Source: Anaeromassilibacillus sp. An250 (lineage in GTDB: Bacteria; Bacillota; Clostridia; Oscillospirales; Acutalibacteraceae). Taken from it: DNA of 64,000 nucleotides. The notes under the pieces are model-generated. The model was not told the DNA's origin. It worked only from the letters and a program-made list of their open reading frames with translations, and ran no database searches. Shown here piece after piece: positions 43,081 to 50,658 of the stretch (position 1 is the stretch's first letter; each line of letters begins with the position of its first letter). The stretch spans positions 62,001-126,000 of the forward strand of contig NZ_NFJK01000009.1 in the NCBI RefSeq assembly GCF_002159845.1, in the 5' to 3' direction. The translations under genes and the position numbers were made by a program.

Positions 43081-44683
43081 GCCGAAGCGCTCGCTGATCG
43101 TCAACAAGGAGCAATATCACCAGCGCCGGGTTGCCGCCTACTGCCGGGTATCCACTGACAGCGAGGAACAGCTTACCTCCTACACCAACCAGAAAAAAGT
43201 GTACACCGAAATGATTGCCGCCAAGCCGGAGTGGGAATTTGCCGGCCTGTACGCTGATGAGGGCATCTCAGGAACTCGAGCAGATAAACGGCCCCAGTTC
43301 CAAAAGATGATCAACGACTGCCTGGCAGGAAAAATCGACTATATCATCACCAAGTCGGTCTCCAGATTTGCCAGAAACACTGTTGACTGCCTGGACCATG
43401 TGCGTATGCTCAGGGCAAGAGGGATTGGCATCTACTTCGAGGAGCAAAATATAGACACACTGCAAATCGACAGCGAGCTCTATCTGGTCATCTACGCAGG
43501 GTTCGCACAGTCTGAATCCGAAAGCATCAGCAAGAATGTCACATGGAGCTTTCGGAAGCGATTCCAGGACGGCAAGCCCGTATTCAATTATAAGTGCCTG
43601 CTTGGATACCGAAAGGGCGAGGACGGAGAACCGGAGATCGTCCCGGAGGAGGCATCCATCGTGGAGAGAATCTTCAATATGTACCTGTCAGGTGAAACCA
43701 TCAACCGGATCTCAACCAAACTCAGAGAAGAGAATCTCCAGATACCAGGAAAACGATTCTCCTTCTCTGCGAGCATGATTAAGGGTATTCTCCGGAATGA
43801 ACGATACTGCGGGGACAGCATCCTTCAAAAGACGGTCACAATTGACTGTATTGGCAAGGTCCGTCGCAAAAACACGGGTGAGGCACCCATGTACTATGTA
43901 CAGAATAGCCATGTTGGTATCATCAGCCGAGAGCTCTTTCACAAAACGCAGGAAGAACTCGCCAGGCGGATGAGTCGGGAGCCAAACTCCACCAAAGCAG
44001 CCACTACGGCCACCGGAAAATACTCCCGGTATGCGCTGTCCAATGTGATGATCTGCGCCGAATGCAGGAGCCGATACAAGCGCGTGACCTGGACATCCCG
44101 TGGGAAAAAGCGGGTGGTCTGGCGCTGCATCAATCGATTGGACTACGGAAAGCGGTACTGCAAGTCCTCCCCTACAGTAGACGAGGAAGCGCTCCATGCT
44201 GCTATCGTCCGGGCGGTCAACCGCTTCAATGAGGAAGACGAGGCCACCTATCTGGCACTTATGAGGGCGACCATTGGGGAGGCCATCGGGCTGAACGGGA
44301 ACAGCGATGAAATCGACCTGCTTCGCCGAAAAAACGATGGTCTGAACCGCAAAATGGTGTCCCTCATCAATGAGAGCGTAGAGAGCGGCGAGGGCATTGA
44401 AAGCCATGAGGCGGAATTCAAGGAGCTTTCCGATACCATCGAACTCCTGCAAGGGAGAATCAAAAAGCTGGAGGACGCCCTCCTCTCGGACCAGGGGAAT
44501 GATGGCCGCATCCTCCAGCTGCAGCAAATCATCGCAGATCGTGCGTCGAGAAAGATGGAGTACGACGATACCATCGTCCACCAGATGATCGAGTGCGTAA
44601 AGGTATATCCCGACGGCAGGCTGGACATCATCTTCGGCGGCGGGTATCTCATCGAGGAAGCGCTCAATGAGGAAAACAAATAA
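43037..44683 (+). CDS. Large serine recombinase 2
   Basis: A 548-aa protein. ATG 43037 lies 8 bases from GGAGG; ATG 43031 is too close. Ser39 is in VAAYCRVSTDS, with TKSVSRFARNTVD, recombinase domain, zinc ribbon (CAECRSRY ... C), and a long coiled coil near residues 430-500. Complete set of catalytic residues. It ends the recombinase operon; the two active serine recombinases with a catalytic-less partner between them is a recurrent ICE arrangement. Confidence 0.93.
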   Translation: MNVTRIPKKTISVIEPKRSLIVNKEQYHQRRVAAYCRVSTDSEEQLTSYTNQKKVYTEMIAAKPEWEFAGLYADEGISGTRADKRPQFQKMINDCLAGKIDYIITKSVSRFARNTVDCLDHVRMLRARGIGIYFEEQNIDTLQIDSELYLVIYAGFAQSESESISKNVTWSFRKRFQDGKPVFNYKCLLGYRKGEDGEPEIVPEEASIVERIFNMYLSGETINRISTKLREENLQIPGKRFSFSASMIKGILRNERYCGDSILQKTVTIDCIGKVRRKNTGEAPMYYVQNSHVGIISRELFHKTQEELARRMSREPNSTKAATTATGKYSRYALSNVMICAECRSRYKRVTWTSRGKKRVVWRCINRLDYGKRYCKSSPTVDEEALHAAIVRAVNRFNEEDEATYLALMRATIGEAIGLNGNSDEIDLLRRKNDGLNRKMVSLINESVESGEGIESHEAEFKELSDTIELLQGRIKKLEDALLSDQGNDGRILQLQQIIADRASRKMEYDDTIVHQMIECVKVYPDGRLDIIFGGGYLIEEALNEENK

Positions 44684-44695
44684 CTTCAAATATAA

Positions 44696-44727
44696 TTGAC
44701 ATAATCGCCAAGGTAATATACTATAAT
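44696..44727 (+). promoter_or_regulatory. Promoter of hipBA
   Basis: TTGACA at 44696-44701, with TATACT 15 bases further or TATAAT (44722-44727) 20 bases further. The AT-rich TAATATACTATA/TATAATGTATGTTA stretch around it is roughly symmetrical and could be the HipB operator. It lies 13 bases after the recombinase stop. Confidence 0.5.
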
Positions 44728-44749
44728 GTATGTTAGGAGGCGATGATGT

Positions 44750-45070
44750 ATGGGCAAAAGAGCGGCGGTCATCATGCCGCAGACAAGAAAGATTCTGGAG
44801 CAGATGGGTGAGCAGATCCGCCTTGCCCGCCTGCGCCGGAAGCTGAGTCTGGAACTGGTGGCGGAGCGGGCGGGGATCAGCCGGGCCACCCTCATCTCCA
44901 TCGAGAAGGGTGCGCCCACGGTATCCATCGGCTCCTATGCCGCCGTGCTGCACGCACTGAACAATATGGACAGCGACCTGCTGCTTATTGCCAAAGATGA
45001 TGAATTCGGCAGGAAGCTGCAAGACCTGGCGCTGCCTACCAGACGGCGGGCGCCCAAGAAAGGAGAGTAG
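44750..45070 (+). CDS. hipB: HipB-like antitoxin (XRE)
   Basis: A 106-aa protein. ATG 44750 is 9 bases from AGGAGG. HTH: LARLRRKLSLELVAERAGIS, then LISIEKGAPTVSIGSYAAV. Basic C-terminal tail (TRRRAPKKGE). Ends 3 bases before hipA. It should neutralise HipA and repress the operon. Confidence 0.88.
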   Translation: MGKRAAVIMPQTRKILEQMGEQIRLARLRRKLSLELVAERAGISRATLISIEKGAPTVSIGSYAAVLHALNNMDSDLLLIAKDDEFGRKLQDLALPTRRRAPKKGE

Positions 45071-45073
45071 CCC

Positions 45074-46333
45074 ATGGCGCAGGACGAAAAGACCATCTAT
45101 GTATATGAAAATTGGCGTGGAGAGACCCCCACCCTGATGGGGCGGCTCCGCTGCAGCTTTATCCGGGGGCAGGAAACCTTCTCCTTCGAGTATGACCCCG
45201 CCTGGCTGACATCCGCCGAGAGTTCCTTCTCTCTGGACCCGGATCTGGCCCTCTACCGGGGACGGCAGTATGTGCCGCTGGACAAGCGGCTCTTCGGGCT
45301 GTTCGCCGACTCCTGCCCGGACCGCTGGGGCCGCCTGCTGATGCGGCGCAAGGAGGCAATTGACGCCAGAAAAGAAGACCGAAAGCCCCGAAACCTCACA
45401 GAAAGCGATTTCCTGCTGGGGGTCTACGATGAATCCCGCATGGGGGCACTGCGGTTCAGCCTGGAAGAGGGGGGAGACTTTCTCTCCAACGACAAGTCCT
45501 TCGCAACGCCGCCCTGGGTTCATCTTCGGACACTGGAAAACGCCTCTATCGCCTTTGAGAATGACGAAAGCGGCCTGAACGAAACATGGCTGCGGGAGCT
45601 TCTGGCCCCCGGTTCCTCTCTGGGCGGAGCAAGGCCCAAGGCCACGGTGCAGGCAGCGGACGGCGCTTTGTGGATCGCCAAGTTTCCGTCTAAGCACGAT
45701 GAATCCAACAGCGGCGCATGGGAGAAGGTCGTGCATGACCTGGCGCGGCTGTGCGGATTGAATGTCCCGGAATCCAGGCTGGAGACCTTCTCCAAGACCG
45801 GCAGCACCTTCCTGGTCAAGCGATTTGACCGGGATGGCCGCCGCCGTATCCATTTTGCCTCCGCCATGACTCTGCTGGGAAAAACCGACGGAGCCTCTGC
45901 GGCGGACGGGAGCAGTTATCTGGATCTGGCGGCGTTCATCCGCGCCAATGGGGCGGCTCCCAGGCAGGATCTGGCTGAGCTGTGGAAACGGATCGTATTC
46001 AGTATGGCGGTGTCCAACACCGACGACCACCTGCGCAACCACGGTTTCCTCCTGACTCTCACCGGCTGGCGACTGGCTCCGCTCTACGATGTAAACCCAG
46101 TCCCCACAGGCGACCGTCTCTCCCTCAATGTGAGCGAGTACGACAACACCATCGACCTGGATCTGGCGCTGGAGGTCGCTGACTACTTCGGCTTATCTCC
46201 CCAGGAGGCTCAGCAGGCGGCGGAGGAGATCTGCAAAACCGTATCCGGACACTGGGAGCAGCTGGCCGGACAGTATGGCCTCAGTCGGGGCGCTGTGGAA
46301 TATATGCGCCCGGCCTTTTCCCTCCGGCCATGA
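45074..46333 (+). CDS. hipA: HipA-like serine/threonine kinase toxin
   Basis: A 419-aa protein. A HipA N-terminal couple domain (residues ~10-125) precedes the kinase core with the Gly-rich loop SSLGGARPK (181-189), catalytic NTDDHLRNHG (315-324) and metal-binding LYDVNP (337-342). HipA kinases phosphorylate tRNA synthetases such as GltX and arrest growth. The target here is unknown. A decayed partial copy lies at 47343-47611, so the locus has been duplicated. Confidence 0.92.
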   Translation: MAQDEKTIYVYENWRGETPTLMGRLRCSFIRGQETFSFEYDPAWLTSAESSFSLDPDLALYRGRQYVPLDKRLFGLFADSCPDRWGRLLMRRKEAIDARKEDRKPRNLTESDFLLGVYDESRMGALRFSLEEGGDFLSNDKSFATPPWVHLRTLENASIAFENDESGLNETWLRELLAPGSSLGGARPKATVQAADGALWIAKFPSKHDESNSGAWEKVVHDLARLCGLNVPESRLETFSKTGSTFLVKRFDRDGRRRIHFASAMTLLGKTDGASAADGSSYLDLAAFIRANGAAPRQDLAELWKRIVFSMAVSNTDDHLRNHGFLLTLTGWRLAPLYDVNPVPTGDRLSLNVSEYDNTIDLDLALEVADYFGLSPQEAQQAAEEICKTVSGHWEQLAGQYGLSRGAVEYMRPAFSLRP

Positions 46334-46376
46334 AATTAAAAATGGACCATTCCCACAGGAACCGTCTCCATCGAAG

Positions 46377-46576
46377 TTAGGTTTCTTCGGAATACGCTTT
46401 ACAGTCATAGCGTGTGTTGGCATCGCATCCAAATCAAAGGCAAAGACATTGTAATGGGGGACTGCACCAATTGTCTCCCTCACAGTGGTTACCGATACTG
46501 CAGATGGTATTATGGACATGACCATGTACGCGGCTGCGAGTTCGGCGGAAATAAAGATAGTGGCAGCATGGATTAA
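46377..46576 (+). pseudogene. Decayed copy of the His/Cys-tail gene end
   Basis: Matches the last ~210 bases of the gene at 28724-29692. One frame reads LGFFGIRFTVIACVGIA (compare LGFWGTLFAAIAGINAV). After an extra G in the GGGGG run near 46456, the next frame reads GDCTNCLPHSGYRYCRWYYG and ends GCEFGGNKDSGSMD-stop. The frameshift and an in-frame stop show it is dead. No upstream part of the gene is present. Confidence 0.8.
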
Positions 46577-46628
46577 TTATCCGCGAAATTTACAAGTTCT
46601 CTTACAGAACACGATAGGAGGTGCGCTT

Positions 46629-47339
46629 ATGAGTTTAAAAGGTAAACTCACAGCTTTAGCTGGTGCTAAAATCGCCGAAAAAGTCATACCGAAAGGATCG
46701 GTAGATGGGGTGGTAAACTCCGTGCTGAATAAACTCGGTCAAGCCACAGGGCAGAAAACTGCGGCCGAACATATCCAGGGAATCAAGAAAAATTTCCTGG
46801 TTATCAAATCAAAGTCCTATTCCATAGGCACGATGGTCGGCCTCTTTACTGGGAAAACGCCTGATATGAATGATTATCTTGGGCGTTATCAAATTGTTGA
46901 CGGCAATGGTACGCTCAAGTATAAATCTAACGCTGAGAACACTATCACCGACCGTGAAATCTTGGATTTGTTTGATGCAAACGGAAATAAAATCGGCTAT
47001 GTTAAAGAGCATCTGATTTCTACAGGTGTTCCGTTGTTTGAAAAAGAGGTGAAGAAATGCACAGTATTCTTGGGTAAAGAAAAAATCGCATTGCTAAAAA
47101 AATATGTGTCATTTGGTAATCTGGAGTTCGAGGTTCTTGAAGGTAGTGTCAAAATCACACACCAGGAAGGCAAGAGTTTCAAAATCCAATATAAGGGTAA
47201 GCAGGTAGCTACTCTGCATGATTGTCCTTTAAATCTTAAGGATGGCTATGCCGATAAATTCGTTATGGAGTATGATAATTCTGAAGATGAAGTCATTGCA
47301 ATTCTGCTTGCAACAGCAATCGACCTTATAAATACATAA
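46629..47339 (+). CDS. LURP-one-like (Tubby C-terminal-like) protein
   Basis: A 236-aa protein; ATG 46629 follows AGGAGGTG. A helical N-terminus (SLKGKLTALAGAKIAEKVIP) precedes a ~150-residue beta-rich region with LGRYQIVDGNG, ITDREILDLFDANGNKIGYV and FKIQYKGKQVATLHD, like the beta-barrel of LURP-one/YxjI proteins. Role unknown. It is AT-richer than hipA and sits between two pseudogene fragments, so it arrived by insertion or rearrangement. Confidence 0.7.
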   Translation: MSLKGKLTALAGAKIAEKVIPKGSVDGVVNSVLNKLGQATGQKTAAEHIQGIKKNFLVIKSKSYSIGTMVGLFTGKTPDMNDYLGRYQIVDGNGTLKYKSNAENTITDREILDLFDANGNKIGYVKEHLISTGVPLFEKEVKKCTVFLGKEKIALLKKYVSFGNLEFEVLEGSVKITHQEGKSFKIQYKGKQVATLHDCPLNLKDGYADKFVMEYDNSEDEVIAILLATAIDLINT

Positions 47340-47342
47340 ATC

Positions 47343-47611
47343 TTTTAAGCATGAACGATGTATCTACCAACGGCGAATGGGGTAAGGTCGCATAATCTGG
47401 GGCGGCTGTGGATTAGATGTCCCGGAATCCAGCCCGAAGACCTTCTCCAAGGTCGGCAGTACCTTCCAGGTCAAGCAATTTGACAGGAACGGTCGCCTCC
47501 GCATCCACTTCGCCTCCGCTATGACACTACTGAGAAAAACCGATAGAGCCTCTGCGGCGGACGGGAGCAGTTATCTGGATCTGGCGGCGTTCATCTACCC
47601 TCCGGCCATGA
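47343..47611 (+). pseudogene. Internally deleted remnant of hipA
   Basis: Bases 47343-47597 align to hipA codons ~206-289 (for example GSSYLDLAAFI is retained), with single-base losses near 47387 and 47402. The match then jumps straight to the last bases of hipA (CCTCCGGCCATGA). The start, kinase loop and catalytic motif are missing. Together with intact hipA it brackets the segment 46334-47342. Confidence 0.8.
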
Positions 47612-47616
47612 AATCA

Positions 47617-47654
47617 CAAGCGGACGATTCCCTGGGGAGTCGTCCGCTTGTTTA
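47617..47654. terminator. Bidirectional terminator
   Basis: A perfect 11-bp stem CAAGCGGACGA/TCGTCCGCTTG (47617-47627 with 47640-47650), a 12-base loop, then TTTATT. It sits between the plus-strand hip remnant and the convergent ParB-like gene, whose last bases it touches. Confidence 0.7.
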
Positions 47655-48521
47655 TTCCTCGGGGTTATCTCCGAAGGAGTCCTCGTTCTCCTCCTCATCC
47701 AGATCTGTATCAATGTCCAGCCCTTCACTGTTCCCCACATTCTTCTCGTAGAGCCTGGTCCACTTAAGCGGATATTTACACTTTCGGTTGTAGGCAATAA
47801 GCATGGCCTCGGCATACCCCATGGAGCCGGGCCGCCGCTCCTTGGCGGTTCTGGAGAGCAGCTTTACCGACATCTCGCCCACCTTTTCCTTGAAGTTTTC
47901 ATCCTTCAGCGCATCTCCAAAGGTATGGACCAGGCGGGCAATGCCGTTGAGCATATTAGCGGAGAGAGAATTCATATCGCCCTCCCAAGTGCCCACACAG
48001 AGCCGAAGTGTCCGGTCCAGAACATGATAGCCGAACTTGTCGTAGATGCTTTCCAACGTGGACACAGCGCAAACCACCCCATAGTTTCTGACTTGGCCAA
48101 TGGAAAGCGAGTAGGACTCCACCAGATCCCGGATAATGAGCTGTTTCTGATTTCCGGCTTCGATATTTGCCATGAACACCTCATAGGGCTTTAAGGGTTT
48201 CACGAACTTCATCTGATTGGCGAAGATATCCGCCTCGTGCTCATAGTTGAGATCGTCGTAGATCATGCACCAGACCGGCGTGTCCCGAGAACCGGAGGCC
48301 AGCGCGACGATCTCCACCGTGTGCTGCCCATTGAACACATAGTTGACGCCGTTTCGTCGGCTTACCTTGACCGGATTGATCTGATATAGATCAAAGTGGG
48401 CTGCCGCATTCAGTACATGCTGTTCGGATATGTTTCGCTGATACTCCTGGTTGGACACCAGATTTTTAATGGGGATCTGCTCGAAATGGACATTGGGTAC
48501 AAACATGCTGAAATCAGCCAT
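47652..48521 (-). CDS. ParB-like protein, DUF6551 type
   Basis: A 289-aa protein. Residues ~15-85 have a ParB/sulfiredoxin-like fold with NPVKVSRRNGVNYVFNGQHT, the nucleotide-site region. The rest is helical and ends in an acidic tail (DTDLDEEENEDSFGDN). It overlaps the upstream ParB-like gene by 1 base. Probably DNA or CTP binding; it may help hold or maintain the element. No ParA is encoded nearby. Confidence 0.75.
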   Translation of the reverse strand: MADFSMFVPNVHFEQIPIKNLVSNQEYQRNISEQHVLNAAAHFDLYQINPVKVSRRNGVNYVFNGQHTVEIVALASGSRDTPVWCMIYDDLNYEHEADIFANQMKFVKPLKPYEVFMANIEAGNQKQLIIRDLVESYSLSIGQVRNYGVVCAVSTLESIYDKFGYHVLDRTLRLCVGTWEGDMNSLSANMLNGIARLVHTFGDALKDENFKEKVGEMSVKLLSRTAKERRPGSMGYAEAMLIAYNRKCKYPLKWTRLYEKNVGNSEGLDIDTDLDEEENEDSFGDNPEE

Positions 48522-49474
48522 TAGGAATCCTCCTCAATTGCCGCGAGCATCTCCTGCACCTTTTCTCCCAGCGCTGTTAAGGCTGCCTGCAAGTTCTCCT
48601 TGGCTGCGGGAGAGATGGATGCGAGATGCGCCATATTTCTGGTTCGCTCGATGGAGCTCATCCAGGAGGGAATGGTGAGGGTCAGTCCAGCCACCTCCGC
48701 ATCCGGATCATAGGCGGGCATCGTCTTGATGGCAGGCTGCTCCGCCGCCTGTATGCCGGGCTTAGAAGACGCCTCGGTGGAGAGGCTGCGCCGTGAATCG
48801 CTGTATCGGGCAAAGGCATAGGGATTGTTCCCGATTTTCTTACTGAGTTCCTTCAGCTCCGCAGGGGCCATCTCCGCCAGTGCCACAATGTTTTCGAAGG
48901 ATATCTTGTATGTCCCCGACAGGATGTGGGGAATCAATTCCGGCGCGGTTTTTGCAATCGCATCCAGCGCCACGCTGTATTTTGCATATTTTTGGACCGT
49001 TGCTCCAGACACATGATGCTCCTTTCCCAGACGGGCGGCGGTTCGTCGACTGCTCTCTTCCTCTACCGGACGGCCTCTTCCAACTGTGGCGAGGGGATTT
49101 GGGCAGTACTGATTATAGCCGTTCTCATTCCGGTGCGCTTTCTTTTCCGCCTCATACTGCCTGCCGATCAGATACTTCTTCGTCTCCTCTGAAATGTTGC
49201 GGCGACCGAGTTGATTGGAGCAGATCCAGGCGATTGCCGCATCCCGGTTTGGAAAAACCTGTTCTTTTACGCCATAAGGGATTTTCAATTTATTGCAGAT
49301 CTCGTATCGGTTATGTCCGTCTACAATGGTACCGTCCCAAACAACGATGGCCTCCCGGCAGCCCTCCATCACCAGATTCAGCTCCAGCTGCCGGTATTCC
49401 TCCCGCCGGAGAGGTCGAATCAGGTTTTTGAATTCCGGATCGATCCTGAGTTCCCTAAACCCCTTCTCTTCCAT
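48521..49474 (-). CDS. ParB N-terminal-domain protein
   Basis: A 317-aa protein. The ParB CTP-binding box GTIVDGHNRYEICNKL lies near residue 50. An HTH-like segment lies around 160 (RRTAARLGKEHHVSGATVQK). The tail is helical. It pairs with the second ParB-like protein just downstream and overlaps the small gene upstream by 20 bases. Likely a DNA-binding regulator of the recombinase cluster or a partition-like factor. Confidence 0.82.
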   Translation of the reverse strand: MEEKGFRELRIDPEFKNLIRPLRREEYRQLELNLVMEGCREAIVVWDGTIVDGHNRYEICNKLKIPYGVKEQVFPNRDAAIAWICSNQLGRRNISEETKKYLIGRQYEAEKKAHRNENGYNQYCPNPLATVGRGRPVEEESSRRTAARLGKEHHVSGATVQKYAKYSVALDAIAKTAPELIPHILSGTYKISFENIVALAEMAPAELKELSKKIGNNPYAFARYSDSRRSLSTEASSKPGIQAAEQPAIKTMPAYDPDAEVAGLTLTIPSWMSSIERTRNMAHLASISPAAKENLQAALTALGEKVQEMLAAIEEDS

Positions 49475-49862
49475 ATTGCCTCCTGCGCTCCTGCGGTTTC
49501 ACGGTTTGGAGGGAAAAATAGGCGACCCGGTTCACCGAATCGATCTCTCCTGTCAAATGATAATTGAACCGCAGATCGAAGCCACCGACAATCTCCGACA
49601 GATTGCTCAGCAAGGTAGAACTATAAAACTCTACGGATTGGTTGGTGTGAAAGCTGACACTGGACAATCGAACCTTATTTGCCGTTCCCCCAATCATAGG
49701 CTTGTCCGAGCCAAGAACGGCGATATAAAGTTCTTCCGGATTCACTAAAAACTGCACATAGGCAGGACTGCCCAGGCGGCGTATGGTTTTCTTGTGGATG
49801 CGGATTCGATTGCGAAATGGATCAAGGGTCAGCGAGGCTTGCGGTTGATTTTCTCGACTCAT
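49455..49862 (-). CDS. Free-standing copy of a recombinase C-terminal domain (small)
   Basis: A 135-aa protein. ATG 49862 (MSRENQPQASLTLDPFRNRI) follows GGAGG. The part SPAYVQFLVNPEELYIAVLG ... FDLRFNYHLTGEI ... VAYFSLQTV matches, motif for motif, the region NPVEMKFAVR ... LKYRIAGRL ... YIFDLND near the end of the recombinase at 50659-52539. No other family recognised. Confidence 0.7.
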   Translation of the reverse strand: MSRENQPQASLTLDPFRNRIRIHKKTIRRLGSPAYVQFLVNPEELYIAVLGSDKPMIGGTANKVRLSSVSFHTNQSVEFYSSTLLSNLSEIVGGFDLRFNYHLTGEIDSVNRVAYFSLQTVKPQERRRQYGREGV

Positions 49863-49872
49863 ATTCTGCCTC

Positions 49873-50658
49873 CTATGATGGATTCTGTTCTTCGCTTCCG
49901 TCCGGTATGGGAGCCTCCGCAATAGGCGTTTCTGGCGTAGAGGCACGATCCCGAAGCCCATACACCGCATATCCTTCAAAAATATCAACCTGCATGGATT
50001 TCTGATGTTCCCGGAACGGCAGGCCAAATTGTGTTTTCCAACCTTCCGGGAACACCGGCGTCCGGGAGGCTCTGGGCTTCTCGCCATCCTTCAGAACCCG
50101 CTGGTATACTTCGGTGGCAGTCAGGTCAAATGCGATAAGCCATTCATCCTTGGCGTGGATCACCCGTCCGAGGAGCTTGTATCGATAGTCCAGATTCCAT
50201 CCCATCAGAGAAAACACCTTGGCAAAGAAGATCTTGCAGGTGATTTGCTTCGGCTTTCGTCTGCCAGAGCCATTGGTACACCAGGCGCAGGCATCCCGGT
50301 CTTCTGCCTGACAGGGGCGGATCGCCAATATTTTGCTTTCCTGATTGACCAGCACCTGCACATAATCTACCTTCGGGAATCGATTCAGGCAGGCAGCATT
50401 TACATAGAATTTATAGTTGTTAAAGGTCACGGATGGCTCATTGATATGGGCAAAGAATTCCCGGCGTACCACCTGGTAGCCCTCGTAATTGAATTCCCGC
50501 TCCGTCTCCAGAACATCATCGCCTTCATGACCTGCCTGATGAACGTCCACTTCCATCTCCGGCATGACAGGAGCAATCCCGGCCGTCTGCTCCCCTTCCA
50601 GAGAACGGAGCATCCCGGCAATCACACCACCGGGTTTTTCGCCTCTCTCCTCGCTCAA
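49873..50658 (-). CDS. Free-standing copy of the same recombinase C-terminal domain (large)
   Basis: A 261-aa protein. It resembles residues ~430-625 of the neighbouring recombinase: YEGYQVVRREFFAHI versus MRGFEITRSEFFDNY, DYVQVLVNQESKILAIRP versus NHVELLVNPVEMKFAVR, GWNLDYRYKLLGRV versus GWSPDLKYRIAGRL, and FPEGWKTQFG versus VPEEWIHSFG. It has CAWCTNGSG in place of part of the loop. It starts 1 base before the recombinase stop on the same strand. Probably a partner of the recombinase. Confidence 0.78.
   Translation of the reverse strand: MSEERGEKPGGVIAGMLRSLEGEQTAGIAPVMPEMEVDVHQAGHEGDDVLETEREFNYEGYQVVRREFFAHINEPSVTFNNYKFYVNAACLNRFPKVDYVQVLVNQESKILAIRPCQAEDRDACAWCTNGSGRRKPKQITCKIFFAKVFSLMGWNLDYRYKLLGRVIHAKDEWLIAFDLTATEVYQRVLKDGEKPRASRTPVFPEGWKTQFGLPFREHQKSMQVDIFEGYAVYGLRDRASTPETPIAEAPIPDGSEEQNPS

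Noticed and set aside
43712-46042. 776-codon minus-strand frame opposite recombinase 2 and hipA
   Set aside because: The plus-strand genes have full family motifs; the antisense product has none and spans two unrelated genes.
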